From contig JBGCEH010000008.1 in the NCBI GenBank assembly GCA_045106195.1, positions 42,505-106,504 of the forward strand: a stretch of DNA of 64,000 nucleotides, in the 5' to 3' direction. Source of the stretch: Granulosicoccus sp045106195. Its GTDB lineage: Bacteria; Pseudomonadota; Gammaproteobacteria; Granulosicoccales; Granulosicoccaceae. Of the stretch, positions 9,220 through 18,332 are shown one piece after another. Positions within the stretch are counted from its first letter, which is position 1. The number at the start of each line of letters is the position of its first letter. The notes below the pieces were generated by a model, which was not told the origin of the DNA, ran no database searches, and worked only from the letters and a program-made list of their open reading frames with translations. Position numbers and translations under genes: made by a program.

Positions 9220-9234
9220 GATAGGCCTGAATAC
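9207..9234. terminator. 8-bp hairpin across the hydrolase stop codon
   Basis: GTATTCAG (9207-9214) pairs perfectly with 9227-9234 around a 12-base loop that contains the TAG stop. It marks the end of the importer-hydrolase operon. There is no T-tract, so factor-independent termination is uncertain; mRNA 3'-end protection is the alternative. Confidence 0.4.
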
Positions 9235-9261
9235 CTCTACTGTTACCATCAATAGTGTTCA

Positions 9262-10101
9262 ATGGCCTACTTACAGAAACTGATATCCCTGTTATCAGCC
9301 GCTACTCTCATCATAGCGATACTCATTGCGATCTTGTACCTGTTCCAGAACAGATTGCTGTACCTGCCAGTCAGATCAAATCTCGACAACTACGTGCCAG
9401 AGGGTCTGGCGCTATGGCCCGCAGATAGAAGTCTCACAGAATTTTCCGCTGACAATGTTCTTGGTCTTGTTGCAGAGCCTGCAGCAGGACCAACACCTCT
9501 GGAAACCGCGATCGTTTTTCATGGCAACGCCGGACATGCTGGTCACCGCGAATATTACGCGCAACAAATAACAGCGCTGGACGTGCGCGTCATTCTGGCG
9601 GAATATCCCGGCTATGGTCCTCGACCAGGGAAACCCCAGGAATCACTACTTGTTGATGATGCTGTCAACCTCGTCAAGCTTGCACATGAGCAATACGGGC
9701 AACCCATATGGTTGATTGGAGAATCACTGGGGGCGGGTGTTGCTGCAGCGGTTGCAGGGCGAGAGCCGTCGCTGATACGTGGCATTGTGCTGATCACCCC
9801 ATGGAACCGTCTGGTCAACGTGGCGTCACACCACTACCCTTTTCTGCCGGTGCGTTTATTGCTGACAAACGAATACGACAGTATAAAATCACTCTCTTTT
9901 TACAATGGGCCAAAGCTTGTCGTGGTGGCCGACAACGACACTATCGTGCCCGCAGAGCTGGGCTTGGATCTCTACCAGAATCTTGAGGAACCCAAGCGTC
10001 TCAATATGATTGAGAATGCCGGACACAACAACTGGCTCCTCCATAGTCCACCGTCAATCTGGACAGATGCGATATCCTGGCTTAGGCAAGCGCAATCGTA
10101 A
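9262..10101 (+). CDS. Membrane-anchored alpha/beta hydrolase (ABHD13/Bem46-like)
   Basis: 279-aa serine hydrolase. Residues 8-28 form one hydrophobic helix (signal anchor), so the catalytic domain probably faces the periplasm. Seen: the oxyanion-hole motif FHGNAGH (87-93), the YPGYGPRPGKP segment typical of Bem46/ABHD13 proteins, the nucleophile elbow GESLGAG (Ser155), an Asp in VVADNDTIVP (about 224) and a His in ENAGHNNW (about 254). The triad is therefore complete. It begins 42 bases after the hydrolase gene and may be read through, but the hairpin at 9207-9234 intervenes. The natural substrate is unknown; members act on esters, lipids or peptides. Confidence 0.8.
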   Translation: MAYLQKLISLLSAATLIIAILIAILYLFQNRLLYLPVRSNLDNYVPEGLALWPADRSLTEFSADNVLGLVAEPAAGPTPLETAIVFHGNAGHAGHREYYAQQITALDVRVILAEYPGYGPRPGKPQESLLVDDAVNLVKLAHEQYGQPIWLIGESLGAGVAAAVAGREPSLIRGIVLITPWNRLVNVASHHYPFLPVRLLLTNEYDSIKSLSFYNGPKLVVVADNDTIVPAELGLDLYQNLEEPKRLNMIENAGHNNWLLHSPPSIWTDAISWLRQAQS

Positions 10102-10594
10102 ACATGGGCATGACGATTGTTACGAATGGACAACATGCTATCTTGAAACGCGCTAAGCGCACCTGATATAGACTTTGTTAGGGCTTTCTCATGCTCCTAC
10201 CAGCACCGTGGCAGGAGGATTCACCACAACAAGCAGTATCAAAGGCTGAATTTACATGAAAATCCGGTGCTTAAGTGATAGCTGAAAGTAATAGCTTCTA
10301 TAGGGTAAACAAACCTTTCATTGCAGTAATTCAAGCTACTTCCCTGCAAATACCAACCTTCTCAATTCAGTGCCCGATTGGTACTTGTTTACAACACATA
10401 ACACTCGTTGGTAATGTGTAATAATCGAGATGACAATGTTCGAATGCAAAGAAAAGTGACGAATCCCGCATAGCTGTTACCACAAAATCCAGTTTGTCTT
10501 TTTAGTTTGATTATGTCTTTACATTACGGAAATCTATTTGCTTTCGCTACAAAGCGCAAAGTAGGTTCCGTCCCGGTTTAATGGAATTACCGCA
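10102..10594. other. Intergenic region of about 490 bp, no gene seen
   Basis: No credible reading frame, tRNA or repeat family is visible. There is an imperfect hairpin at 10194-10217 (CTCCTACCA/TGGCAGGAG, one mismatch), possibly the 3' end of the hydrolase transcript. The second half, from about 10300, is AT-rich and probably holds the promoter of the secreted beta-helix gene, but I cannot point to a convincing -35/-10 pair. Confidence 0.5.
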
Positions 10595-12322
10595 ATGAAT
10601 ATCAGTTTGACCTACCCTCAACGCTTTCTATCTACTGGTGTGGGAGTATTCGTTATTGCTGTTTTTTTTTGCACCAGTGCATTTGGCCGAAGTGGTGGCC
10701 CAAGCCCGGACTATAATGCATCCGTGGAATGTGCCTACGGTATACACGACGAAGAACATACGGTTTCAGAAGGGGACGACGGGGAATACAAACAATACAA
10801 CGTCATCGGAACCCATCGCTACGATGCAACCAATGTGGTGTTTGACGGGATTGAGTCTGATAGAGACACACTTGTCCATTGGCCTGTAGCAATCAAAGCC
10901 GCTGACAACGTTGATCGACGAATAGCTCACGGCGAGGGACAACTGACTGCATCAACGCGTGGCAGTGTTCGTCATACCTATCGGGTGAAAATATCAAGCG
11001 GCATTGACCTTGCCCATTTCTATGTAGAGTTTGACAAGGCAGACCGCAACAGCCAGTTTTACATGAAATTGACAGACCCGAATGGCAAAAGCAAATTCTA
11101 CAACCGACCCACATCAGCATTCGAGAGTGCCATCATCAGATGGCCAAAAAAAGGCTGGTGGAAAGTTGGAGTAGCAATCAAGCGCAACTCAGGAAATACC
11201 GTCAGATACGCTTTCAACGTCGACGATGATGGAACAATTGATCTGGACAAGATCCGGGGAACGCTCAGTGGTAATTCGACTGCCAAGGCTTATAGAGACC
11301 ACATGGTTACAATTCCGGCCGGGTTGCCAAAAGTGCATTTTTTTACACAATTTTCTCGTGTAAATCCGCTCAACAGGCCTAGCATGAAACTAAAGGATCC
11401 TTCCGGCGAGATTTTCAGACACAACACGAATGCCAACGATTACGAATCTGCTGTAGTAAACAACCCGGCCCCTGGAGAATGGAGAGTCAGGGTTACCAGA
11501 AAAAAGAGCACCGCTGATGATATTGATTATCGAATAGAGGTGAGCGACGATCAGCGAATCCCAACAGCAGGCTGCTGGACCGGCGGTGTTATCTACGGAG
11601 CCTGGGATGAGAATGGCTACGGAGTAAAACGCTTGTCCGATACCAGAAGGATCAAGAGAAATAAAGTGAGTTGGGAAGCTCCTTACCATCAATCTGGTGG
11701 TATTACTCTGGAGATCAGCAATTTTCTCCTTGAGGACATTTCCATCGTCAGTCACGGCGATGGCATAAGATCCAATGGCGAAGACATTGTTATTGATGGT
11801 GCATACGTTACCGATATCCATGACGATTGCGTAGAGAACGATAAGCTTGGCACCCTACTGATCAAAGATTCATTTTTTGATGGTTGTTATGTCGCCTTCA
11901 GTGCCCGCTCCGATTTTTATGAAACCTACGATGGAAGCCGTAATCTGTTTGAAATACGTGACACTCTGGTTCGACTGGAAAAACAGCCAACCGTGTTCAA
12001 ACCGGATAAATACGGGACCGCGCCAGGGCACGGGAATTTTTTCAAGTGGTCACTGGACAAGAACAAAGCCATGAAACTTGCAGTTCACGATTCCATATTT
12101 CTTGTATCCGCTCCCAGCCGACACGGAGACGGTCTCGGCCTGGAAGAAATCAGTCACTTGGAAAGTTGCTCCAATAACGTCATTGTATGGACCGGCTCTG
12201 GTCGATTTCCAAACGCAGAAGAGCTACCGGATTGTTTCCGGTTGACCACAAACTACTCTGAATGGAGCTCTGCCGTTTCCGCCTGGCGAAGAAGACACCC
12301 TAATCGCCCTTCACGCCCTTGA
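10595..12322 (+). CDS. Secreted protein: two PPC-like domains plus a right-handed beta-helix
   Basis: Product of 575 aa that I cannot tie to a named family. Residues 1-32 are a Sec signal ending ...CTSAFG. Two similar beta-rich modules follow at about 126-212 and 232-317; both contain 'MKL.DP.G' and then a Trp-containing 'G.WRV.V' or 'GWWKVGV' strand, which resembles bacterial pre-peptidase C-terminal (PPC) or P-type domains. From about 325 to 545 short repeats such as ISIVSHGDGIRSNGEDIVID and IDGAYVTDIHDDC look like coils of a parallel beta-helix, the fold of many polysaccharide lyases and adhesins. Paired Asp residues (HDDC) could bind metal or act in catalysis. It is a monocistronic-looking gene after a long AT-rich region. 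Export is well supported; enzymatic function is not. Confidence 0.78.
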   Translation: MNISLTYPQRFLSTGVGVFVIAVFFCTSAFGRSGGPSPDYNASVECAYGIHDEEHTVSEGDDGEYKQYNVIGTHRYDATNVVFDGIESDRDTLVHWPVAIKAADNVDRRIAHGEGQLTASTRGSVRHTYRVKISSGIDLAHFYVEFDKADRNSQFYMKLTDPNGKSKFYNRPTSAFESAIIRWPKKGWWKVGVAIKRNSGNTVRYAFNVDDDGTIDLDKIRGTLSGNSTAKAYRDHMVTIPAGLPKVHFFTQFSRVNPLNRPSMKLKDPSGEIFRHNTNANDYESAVVNNPAPGEWRVRVTRKKSTADDIDYRIEVSDDQRIPTAGCWTGGVIYGAWDENGYGVKRLSDTRRIKRNKVSWEAPYHQSGGITLEISNFLLEDISIVSHGDGIRSNGEDIVIDGAYVTDIHDDCVENDKLGTLLIKDSFFDGCYVAFSARSDFYETYDGSRNLFEIRDTLVRLEKQPTVFKPDKYGTAPGHGNFFKWSLDKNKAMKLAVHDSIFLVSAPSRHGDGLGLEEISHLESCSNNVIVWTGSGRFPNAEELPDCFRLTTNYSEWSSAVSAWRRRHPNRPSRP

Positions 12323-12399
12323 AAAACACTTGATTAGAGGAGATCAGGCGGAACAGTAGTAAACTCCGGTGCTCTCAGGCTGCCTCCTATCAGTTTTTA

Positions 12400-13302
12400 A
12401 TGAGCATTAACAAGTCAGGTGGAATTTTACTCATCCTTAGTGCGGCTATTCTGTGGGGTACCACTGGTACCGCTCAATCATTTTCACCACTGACACTTTC
12501 GTCGTACTGGGTAGGCACAGGCCGACTGTTGGTCTCCACAGTCTTTTTCATCATCTGGATAGCGTTAACCGACATCGGTCTACTACGCGCAACTCCGCTC
12601 AAAACCATGCCGTGGCCATTGATCTTGGCCGCCGCAGTTACCATGGCGTCCTACAATCTTGCGTTTTTTGCAGGTGTTCGCACAACCAGCGTTGCGATAG
12701 GAACAGCTGTCGCTCTGGGCAGCGGACCGGTCTGGGCAGGCATTATACAAGCTATATGGAATCGACAACTTCCCGATAAAGCATGGTGGTTTGCCGTTAT
12801 CATCGCCGTAACCGGCTTGCTGATTGCCACGCTGGGCTCAAGTTCATCGTTTACAGATACACCACTTTCGGGAATCGCGTTGTGCCTGTTAAGCGGGCTT
12901 TCCTACGCTGTATATGCGCTAATCACGAAACAATTGGTTACCACCGCCTCGGCGAGCTTGACTACAGCGATGGTGTTTACAGGTGCCGCGGCCATGGCAC
13001 TTCCAGCAGCTTTCCTACTCGCAGGATCACCAGATTTTCACCCAACAGACTTTGCCGTCATGCTATGGCTAGGAGTGGTCGCAACAGGAGTTGCTTATCT
13101 GTTGTTCAGCATCGGCTTGCGGTACGTCTCCAGCAAAACCGGCGTCGCCCTGGCATTAGCCGAACCTATAGCAGCGGTGATTCTGGCTATCGTAATTGTC
13201 GGCGAGCGTCCCACAACACTCTCGCTTACAGGATTGAGCATCGTATTCCTCGGGCTTTGCCTGATCATTCGTACGGAGCTCAAGCAAGCCGCAAAACACT
13301 GA
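12400..13302 (+). CDS. EamA/DMT-family transporter
   Basis: Inner-membrane protein of 300 aa with about ten hydrophobic helices arranged as two EamA repeats (roughly residues 5-140 and 150-290). This is the layout of drug/metabolite transporters that export amino acids, metabolites or toxic compounds. The N-terminal motif ILWGTTGTAQSF and the second-half pattern SGLSYAVYALITKQL are typical. The substrate cannot be assigned. It lies 77 bp after the beta-helix gene on the same strand and converges with the channel gene three bases beyond its stop. No strong ribosome site precedes the ATG. Confidence 0.85.
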   Translation: MSINKSGGILLILSAAILWGTTGTAQSFSPLTLSSYWVGTGRLLVSTVFFIIWIALTDIGLLRATPLKTMPWPLILAAAVTMASYNLAFFAGVRTTSVAIGTAVALGSGPVWAGIIQAIWNRQLPDKAWWFAVIIAVTGLLIATLGSSSSFTDTPLSGIALCLLSGLSYAVYALITKQLVTTASASLTTAMVFTGAAAMALPAAFLLAGSPDFHPTDFAVMLWLGVVATGVAYLLFSIGLRYVSSKTGVALALAEPIAAVILAIVIVGERPTTLSLTGLSIVFLGLCLIIRTELKQAAKH

Positions 13303-13305
13303 CAA

Positions 13306-15021
13306 CTATTCCAACGTATCGTTAACCGCCTTTGAGACCGCAGCTGACTGATGAACAGTGAGTTGAGGGAACGGAATAGTCCATCCCTTCTTATTGGAGA
13401 CTGCAACACAGGATTGCTGCAGGAGTCGTTGAAATTTGTAGTAATCCTTTGCAACTTTGCTGCTCAAGGTTGCAAACAAAATAAAATCCAGCGATGAAGT
13501 GTTCGCCGAAGACAGCTCAACCAGCAAGGACTTCAGGTGTTTTTTATAACCCGCCTCTTGAAATACAGATTGAACCTCTGCTTCCAGAGCCTGAGGTATC
13601 TCAGTAAGACTTATGCCTTGCAGCTCATAATCAAGACCAAACGTGACGGACACACCGAACGTTTCATCACGCGACAGGTTAATGAGATTAATTGAGTAGA
13701 AGTCTGATGTGTTGTATGTCATGGACATGCCACCACGTATCGATATCTCGACGAGATCCGGTGTCTGATGTTTGATCTGCCCAAGAACCCCATCGGGTAA
13801 GATGACGTAGTCACCCCGGTTGCTGGGAAACCAGAGGTTGTTTTTGACCGGCCGCGATACCAGCTCAGACACCGTGTTTAGTGGAAGGCGGATAACGCCA
13901 TCAAGCGCTGGATTACGCAACACAGAATGCAAGTTCAGAGACATGACCTGCCACGGTAAACCGTTGTAGATTACACGCTCATCTTCTCGCACCGACCCGA
14001 GGTTTAACAACAGACGAGCCTCACGAATGTAGCTTGGCAGAAACTGCCTGAAACTGAGCACAGCTCCGAATATCAACAGGAGTGAAAGTGCGATCAGCAA
14101 CAAATCTTCCCGGATGTAAAGCACGGCAAGCACCGCCACAAATGTTACCAGGGTCGTCAGGAAATAGAAGCTGTATTCCAGCAGGCGAAACCAGGTTTTG
14201 GTACGTCTTAATACCTTGGTAGTAAATCGCGTGGTATAGAACCACCAAAGAAATCGCATTAAACCCCAGGCAAGTACTGCCGCCGCCATTGAGATTATCA
14301 GTGTCAGGCCACGACCAAGCAGGAATTCCCGTGTTGCTGGCCACACACCTTCGAAAAACGAATCCTGATCTGCCGTCAGCCGTTCAAGCTGTGAATTACT
14401 GACCAACAGCTCTTGCTCCAGCTGTTCAATCTCCCCGACCCACTTGTCAACAAGTTGTGTTACGCGAGATGTTGCAACTTCGTCCAGAGTGTCCAGCGAA
14501 ATGCCCTGTAGTTCAGCCAACGCCTCCTGAGCAATCTCAAGCTTTGCTCGAATCTGAAAGATATCTTCGCGCAATTCCGCAAGTTGACGGGGTCGCTCAG
14601 TCACCGATTTCAACGAGTCTACAAGCGGATTCAGGATATCAATCAGATCCTGCCGCCAATCTGTATTTTCATCCTGTACCGGATTGAGCAGACTAATGTC
14701 GGTACTGCCGAGAGCAATGGCTTCAAACGTAGACGACAATCGCGCAATATCACGATTCAGATTCGTTAATGTACTTCGCTCCTGCGTTAGTGCATTATCT
14801 CCAGCACCAATCAGCAACTGCTGTATTTGATCACGCTGCTCGGTCTTTCTTTGCAAGAGACGAGCAATTTCATCGAGCCGGGTAGCTCGCAGGGTGGACT
14901 CATCCATTGGAACAGACGGTATTTCGACCTGAGCTTCAGCCTGAGCTTTTTCGTCCTGTGCATGAGAACCCGTGGCAAACAAACCTAAAAAACAAGAAAA
15001 GAGCAAAAGACAGAGTCGCAT
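13306..15021 (-). CDS. MscS-family mechanosensitive channel with periplasmic coiled-coil domain
   Basis: 571-aa inner-membrane channel protein. A signal peptide (MRLCLLLFSCFLGLFATGSHA) precedes a long charged helical region (about 22-215) rich in Glu, Gln and Leu heptads that should lie in the periplasm. Hydrophobic segments follow at about 228-250, 280-302 and 305-325, then an MscS-like beta domain with LGSVREDERVIYNGLPWQVM (about 345-365) and RPVKNNLWFPSNRGDYVILP. Such proteins release solutes on osmotic downshift. A damaged relative of the beta-domain region lies at about 52.15-52.45 kb in this window. The gene stands alone between convergent and divergent neighbours. Confidence 0.82.
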   Translation of the reverse strand: MRLCLLLFSCFLGLFATGSHAQDEKAQAEAQVEIPSVPMDESTLRATRLDEIARLLQRKTEQRDQIQQLLIGAGDNALTQERSTLTNLNRDIARLSSTFEAIALGSTDISLLNPVQDENTDWRQDLIDILNPLVDSLKSVTERPRQLAELREDIFQIRAKLEIAQEALAELQGISLDTLDEVATSRVTQLVDKWVGEIEQLEQELLVSNSQLERLTADQDSFFEGVWPATREFLLGRGLTLIISMAAAVLAWGLMRFLWWFYTTRFTTKVLRRTKTWFRLLEYSFYFLTTLVTFVAVLAVLYIREDLLLIALSLLLIFGAVLSFRQFLPSYIREARLLLNLGSVREDERVIYNGLPWQVMSLNLHSVLRNPALDGVIRLPLNTVSELVSRPVKNNLWFPSNRGDYVILPDGVLGQIKHQTPDLVEISIRGGMSMTYNTSDFYSINLINLSRDETFGVSVTFGLDYELQGISLTEIPQALEAEVQSVFQEAGYKKHLKSLLVELSSANTSSLDFILFATLSSKVAKDYYKFQRLLQQSCVAVSNKKGWTIPFPQLTVHQSAAVSKAVNDTLE

Positions 15022-15152
15022 GGTGTCTGAATGGTGCCTAGGGTGCGCATATTATCCACGCTTTGCGTTCAAATAGCAGGACGAACTAACCTGAATTCGC
15101 TTTCGCAGGCAAACAACACTTCAAAGATCCTCTTCCCGCGAAAAACGGGCTA

Positions 15153-15497
15153 CTACCCATGCACCTTACGACTATCATCGGGCGCTTCGTCGCGGGCATG
15201 CAGACCATAATCGCGCAGCACATGCGCCACACGAAGTCGATAGTCATCAAACAATCTATCACGGCCGGAGCGTTGGGCATTTCTATGTGCCACCAGAGTA
15301 CGCCAGCGAATAACTGCCTCCTCATCTTCGAAAAATGACAGGGACAAGATCTTGTCAGGATCAGTCAGGCTTTGAAACCTCTCAACACTGATAAAGCCTT
15401 CCACCTGATCGAGCAATGGCCGCATGGCAGCCGCGATGGTAAGGTATTCAGCTTTTGACTCAACGCGTGGTTGTACTTCAAAAATCACGGCGATCAT
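15153..15497 (-). CDS. Antibiotic biosynthesis monooxygenase (ABM) domain protein
   Basis: Small dimeric alpha-beta barrel protein of 114 aa. Start ATG at 15497 is chosen because it overlaps the TGA of the NIPSNAP gene (tCATGa type), and the product opens with the ABM strand MIAVIFEVQP. The pattern 'EGFISVERFQS...PDKILSLSFFEDEEAVIRWR' with following HRNAQ is characteristic of YgiN/ABM-like proteins, which oxidise quinols, degrade haem or serve as stress proteins. The exact reaction cannot be told. It forms a two-gene operon with the NIPSNAP gene, divergent from an ArsR-type regulator. Confidence 0.82.
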   Translation of the reverse strand: MIAVIFEVQPRVESKAEYLTIAAAMRPLLDQVEGFISVERFQSLTDPDKILSLSFFEDEEAVIRWRTLVAHRNAQRSGRDRLFDDYRLRVAHVLRDYGLHARDEAPDDSRKVHG

Positions 15498-15817
15498 GAT
15501 TGCTCCACATGCGGGGATGACGCTAAGGTAAGGAATGTACGCTCTTCCTGCAAAATGAACTTCTCGGATTGCGCAAACGCAAAGTTTTTCTGACCGACAG
15601 GATCTTTCGCCAGGCGGGCGCGATATTGCTCGTACTCTGCAAGGCTTGCAACATTGTAGATTCCGTAGGCCAGCGTCGTCGACCCCTCGCAAGGTGCGTA
15701 GTAGCCCACAAGATCTGCTCCACAACGGGGAATCGCCTGACCCCAGTTGCGAGCATACTTTTCGAATTCCGCCTTTTTAGTGGGATCGATGCGATATTGA
15801 ATGATACAAGTGAGCAT
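15494..15817 (-). CDS. NIPSNAP-family protein
   Basis: 107-aa protein. The start at 15817 gives MLTCIIQYRIDP, the usual first strand of NIPSNAP proteins; the frame from 15898 would run almost into the divergent regulator. The body 'KAEFEKYARNWGQAIPRCGADLVGYY...EGSTTLAYGIYNVASLAEYEQYRARLAKDP' matches the family. NIPSNAP domains share the ferredoxin-like dimeric alpha-beta barrel of ABM proteins, so this operon encodes two related barrel proteins. Function in bacteria is mostly unknown. Stop and start overlap with the ABM gene by four bases. Confidence 0.85.
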   Translation of the reverse strand: MLTCIIQYRIDPTKKAEFEKYARNWGQAIPRCGADLVGYYAPCEGSTTLAYGIYNVASLAEYEQYRARLAKDPVGQKNFAFAQSEKFILQEERTFLTLASSPHVEQS

Positions 15818-15881
15818 GTGAATATCCGATAAGCTTTGATGAGTACAATGCAGGATCGAGTATGTCAGCTTGCTTGCGGAG

Positions 15882-15899
15882 GATGCTTCGGTTAGCATC
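15882..15899. promoter_or_regulatory. Small inverted repeat just upstream of the ArsR-type start
   Basis: GATGC (15882-15886) and GCATC (15895-15899) are inverted around 8 bases, and CTTCG/CGAAG overlap them at 15886-15903. The site sits in the 87-bp divergent region between the regulator and the NIPSNAP gene, where an autoregulatory operator would be expected. The arms are short, so this is only a candidate. Confidence 0.3.
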
Positions 15900-15904
15900 G
15901 AAGT

Positions 15905-16591
15905 ATGGATGGAACACCCAATATTGCCAGACTGGGCGCTTTACTGGGCGACAACACTCGTGCCCGCATGCTTTCCACATTGATGCACGGAAAGGCACTC
16001 ACTGCGTCTGAACTTGCTACTGATGCTGGAGTCACAGCGCAGACAGCTACGACGCACTTGGCGAAGCTTGAGGCAGGCGGCTTGCTTACACTACGCAAGC
16101 AAGGACGACATAAATATTTCACACTGGCAAACAGCGACATTGCAGCACTGCTGGAGACACTCATGGGGCTTAGTACCTGCAACGAGCCCAATCGAATATT
16201 GACAGGCCCTAGAGACGTCGCAATGCGCGATGCCAGAGTTTGTTACAACCATCTGGCCGGTAGCCGAGGTATCCAGCTTTACGACAGTCTGGTTGCATCA
16301 GACTATTTGTCAGAAAACAACGGCGATGTGTTTTTATCTGAACAAGGACGCCAATTCATCACAGGATTCGGTATCGATCTTGATGAATTACAACGCAAGA
16401 AAACACCCTTATGCAGAACCTGCCTGGACTGGAGTGAACGCCGCTCTCATCTGGCCGGCAGTCTCGGCCGTGCTCTGCTCACTCGCATCGAAGAACTTAA
16501 ATGGATCAAACGTATGAGCGATAGTCGTATTGTCAAATTCAGTGTAAAGGGTGCAAGAGACTTTGATTCAACGTTTCCAGTAAAGAACTAG
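15905..16591 (+). CDS. ArsR-family transcriptional regulator with C-terminal extension
   Basis: 228-aa winged-helix regulator. Residues about 8-85 contain the HTH (LGDNTRARMLSTLMHGKALTASELA and TAQTATTHLAKLEAGGLL) followed by a wing with KQGRHKYFTLA. This is longer than ordinary ArsR/SmtB (about 110 aa): the C-terminal half contains LCRTCLDWSERRSHLAGSLG, a block seen in a subgroup of ArsR-like proteins, with two Cys that might sense a ligand or metal. The first possible start after an in-frame stop is ATG 15905. No good ribosome site is spaced correctly, so translation may be leaderless. It is divergent from, and likely regulates, the NIPSNAP/ABM operon. Confidence 0.82.
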   Translation: MDGTPNIARLGALLGDNTRARMLSTLMHGKALTASELATDAGVTAQTATTHLAKLEAGGLLTLRKQGRHKYFTLANSDIAALLETLMGLSTCNEPNRILTGPRDVAMRDARVCYNHLAGSRGIQLYDSLVASDYLSENNGDVFLSEQGRQFITGFGIDLDELQRKKTPLCRTCLDWSERRSHLAGSLGRALLTRIEELKWIKRMSDSRIVKFSVKGARDFDSTFPVKN

Positions 16592-16684
16592 TTGCAGGAC
16601 GTTGGCGGTATCCGCAGTTTAAGATCGTGAATCAATCTGCCACAAATTGATAGACAGTTACAATGGCATGTCGTTATACCAGCG

Positions 16685-17011
16685 CTATCTCAATTCCATA
16701 GCCAGTTTCACTAGCGCCACCATTTTATCAAGATCCTTGTCAGTCGAGTAACGTTGTATGATCCATCGAGAATTCTTTGACCGATCCGGATGACTGGTTG
16801 AATCAACGGGCACCGTCAAATTTTCCTTTTTAATAATGGCTGGCGTTAATCTAATATCCAGTTCACAATCAATACCTGCCCCCGTCTGGAAGTGAGCAAC
16901 TTCCTTTCCTTTGTAATTGATTCCAAACAGCTCTGTCTCCTTGTACCTGTCTACTGAAACATCAGGGATCAGATTTACTTTTCTAATTAGTTTTTCCTTG
17001 AGTGTAGCCAT
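16685..17011 (-). CDS. DUF5519-like (luciferase-family domain) small protein
   Basis: 108-aa cytoplasmic protein. ATG 17011 (MATLKEKL) is preferred over the upstream frame at 17074, which reaches to within a few bases of the permease gene. The layout 'LIPDVSVDRY.ETELFGINYKGKEVAHFQTGAGIDCELDIRLTP...VDSTSHPDRSKNSRWIIQRYSTDKDLDKMVALVKLA' resembles DUF5519 proteins, which are annotated as luciferase-like without proven activity. It lies 69 bases downstream of the sugar permease on the same strand and may be a passenger of that operon. Family assignment is by eye. Confidence 0.6.
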   Translation of the reverse strand: MATLKEKLIRKVNLIPDVSVDRYKETELFGINYKGKEVAHFQTGAGIDCELDIRLTPAIIKKENLTVPVDSTSHPDRSKNSRWIIQRYSTDKDLDKMVALVKLAMELR

Positions 17012-17080
17012 AGGTTTTTCCAGTTCAGAGAATTCAGTGCCAGTTCGTTTGTCACGTAAGTAGCCACACAACACAACCCA

Positions 17081-18322
17081 CTAGACCTGCTTACGCTTGT
17101 TGTAAACATCGAATACGACTGCTGCCAATAACACCAACCCCTTGATCACCTGCTGATAATCAATACCAATTCCCATGATGGACATGCCATTGTTCATTAC
17201 CCCCATGATGAACGCACCCACTACCGCACCGATGATCTTGCCCACTCCACCCGCCATGGATGCACCGCCAATGAAGACAGCAGCGATAACATCAAGCTCT
17301 ACCGCAAAACCAGCTTTGGGAGTCGCAGTATTCAGCCGAGCAGCAAATATCAACCCGGCCAACGCTGCCAGCATACCCATATTCGTAAACGCCAGAAACG
17401 TCAGACGTTCGGTCTTTATCCCTGACAGTCGGGCTGCCTTGACGTTACCACCAACGGCATAGATACGACGACCTATTATCGTACGCTCTGTTATAAACGC
17501 GTAAATAATCGTCAATATGGCCATAGTTACAAGGACATTCGGAAGACCTCGGAATGTCGCAAGCTTGTACACCACAAACACCAGTGCACCCGCAACGATC
17601 AGGTTGCGCCCGATGAAAAAGCCGGTAGGTTCTTCCTGTATACCATAACGAATATTCTGCTGACGCTTACGCATATTCAACCAGATCACTACGAGCGCCG
17701 AAATCGCACCAATCACCAACGCACCGGCGTTAAGGCGCCTGACGCCGAATATCCCTGCTAATGTATCCTTTATTCCTGCCGGTATGAAGTCTGGAATAAA
17801 TCCGGTGGACAAGGCCTGAAATTCCTTGGGGAACGGTCCGACCGACTGCCCCTCGAGAAGCCAGAGCGACAGACCACGAAATATCAACATACCCGCCAGC
17901 GTTACGATAAAAGAGGGTATCTGCCAGTAGGCAACCCAGTAGCCCTGGGCAGCACCAATCAATGCGCCAAGTGCAAGACAGACTGGAATAGCCAGCGCTA
18001 CCGGTAATTCCCACTGCACAACAAGCACTGCCGCAAATGCACCAATGAATCCCATGACTGAACCCACCGATAAATCGATATGGCCTGCTACTATCACGAC
18101 GAGCATACCCAACGCCATGATAATGATATAACTGTTCTGCAAGAACAGATTAGTAATATTCACCGATTTGAGCAGCGTGCCATCAGTAACGATCTGAAAG
18201 AACAGCATGATGGCGATCAGCGCAAATAGCAGACCATACTCACGCAAGTGAGACAGCAGATAGCTGGCCCATGGTGCAGACCGTGTATCAGCAGTTTCAG
18301 AATCAGATTTGGGGGAATTCAT
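17081..18322 (-). CDS. gguB: Sugar ABC transporter permease, GguB/MmsB type
   Basis: Inner-membrane permease of 413 aa for monosaccharide import. ATG 18322 is chosen because AGGATT lies eight bases upstream; an in-frame GTG at 18340 would overlap the ATPase gene. The N-terminal half has the BPD_transp_2 pattern VIVAGHIDLSVGSVMGF and the C-terminal half GRRIYAVGGNVKAARLSGI and VFIGGASMAGGVGKIIGAVVGA. It is longer than RbsC (about 320 aa) owing to an insertion between the halves (about 165-260), as usual for the multiple-sugar GguB/MmsB group. The ATPase stop is 10 bases upstream. It should work with the neighbouring ChvE-like protein. Confidence 0.9.
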   Translation of the reverse strand: MNSPKSDSETADTRSAPWASYLLSHLREYGLLFALIAIMLFFQIVTDGTLLKSVNITNLFLQNSYIIIMALGMLVVIVAGHIDLSVGSVMGFIGAFAAVLVVQWELPVALAIPVCLALGALIGAAQGYWVAYWQIPSFIVTLAGMLIFRGLSLWLLEGQSVGPFPKEFQALSTGFIPDFIPAGIKDTLAGIFGVRRLNAGALVIGAISALVVIWLNMRKRQQNIRYGIQEEPTGFFIGRNLIVAGALVFVVYKLATFRGLPNVLVTMAILTIIYAFITERTIIGRRIYAVGGNVKAARLSGIKTERLTFLAFTNMGMLAALAGLIFAARLNTATPKAGFAVELDVIAAVFIGGASMAGGVGKIIGAVVGAFIMGVMNNGMSIMGIGIDYQQVIKGLVLLAAVVFDVYNKRKQV

Positions 18323-18332
18323 TTTATAAATC

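Noticed and set aside
10140..10220. tRNA or small RNA gene in the long intergenic region
   Set aside because: Short hairpins are present, but there is no cloverleaf pattern, no T-loop consensus and no T-tract.
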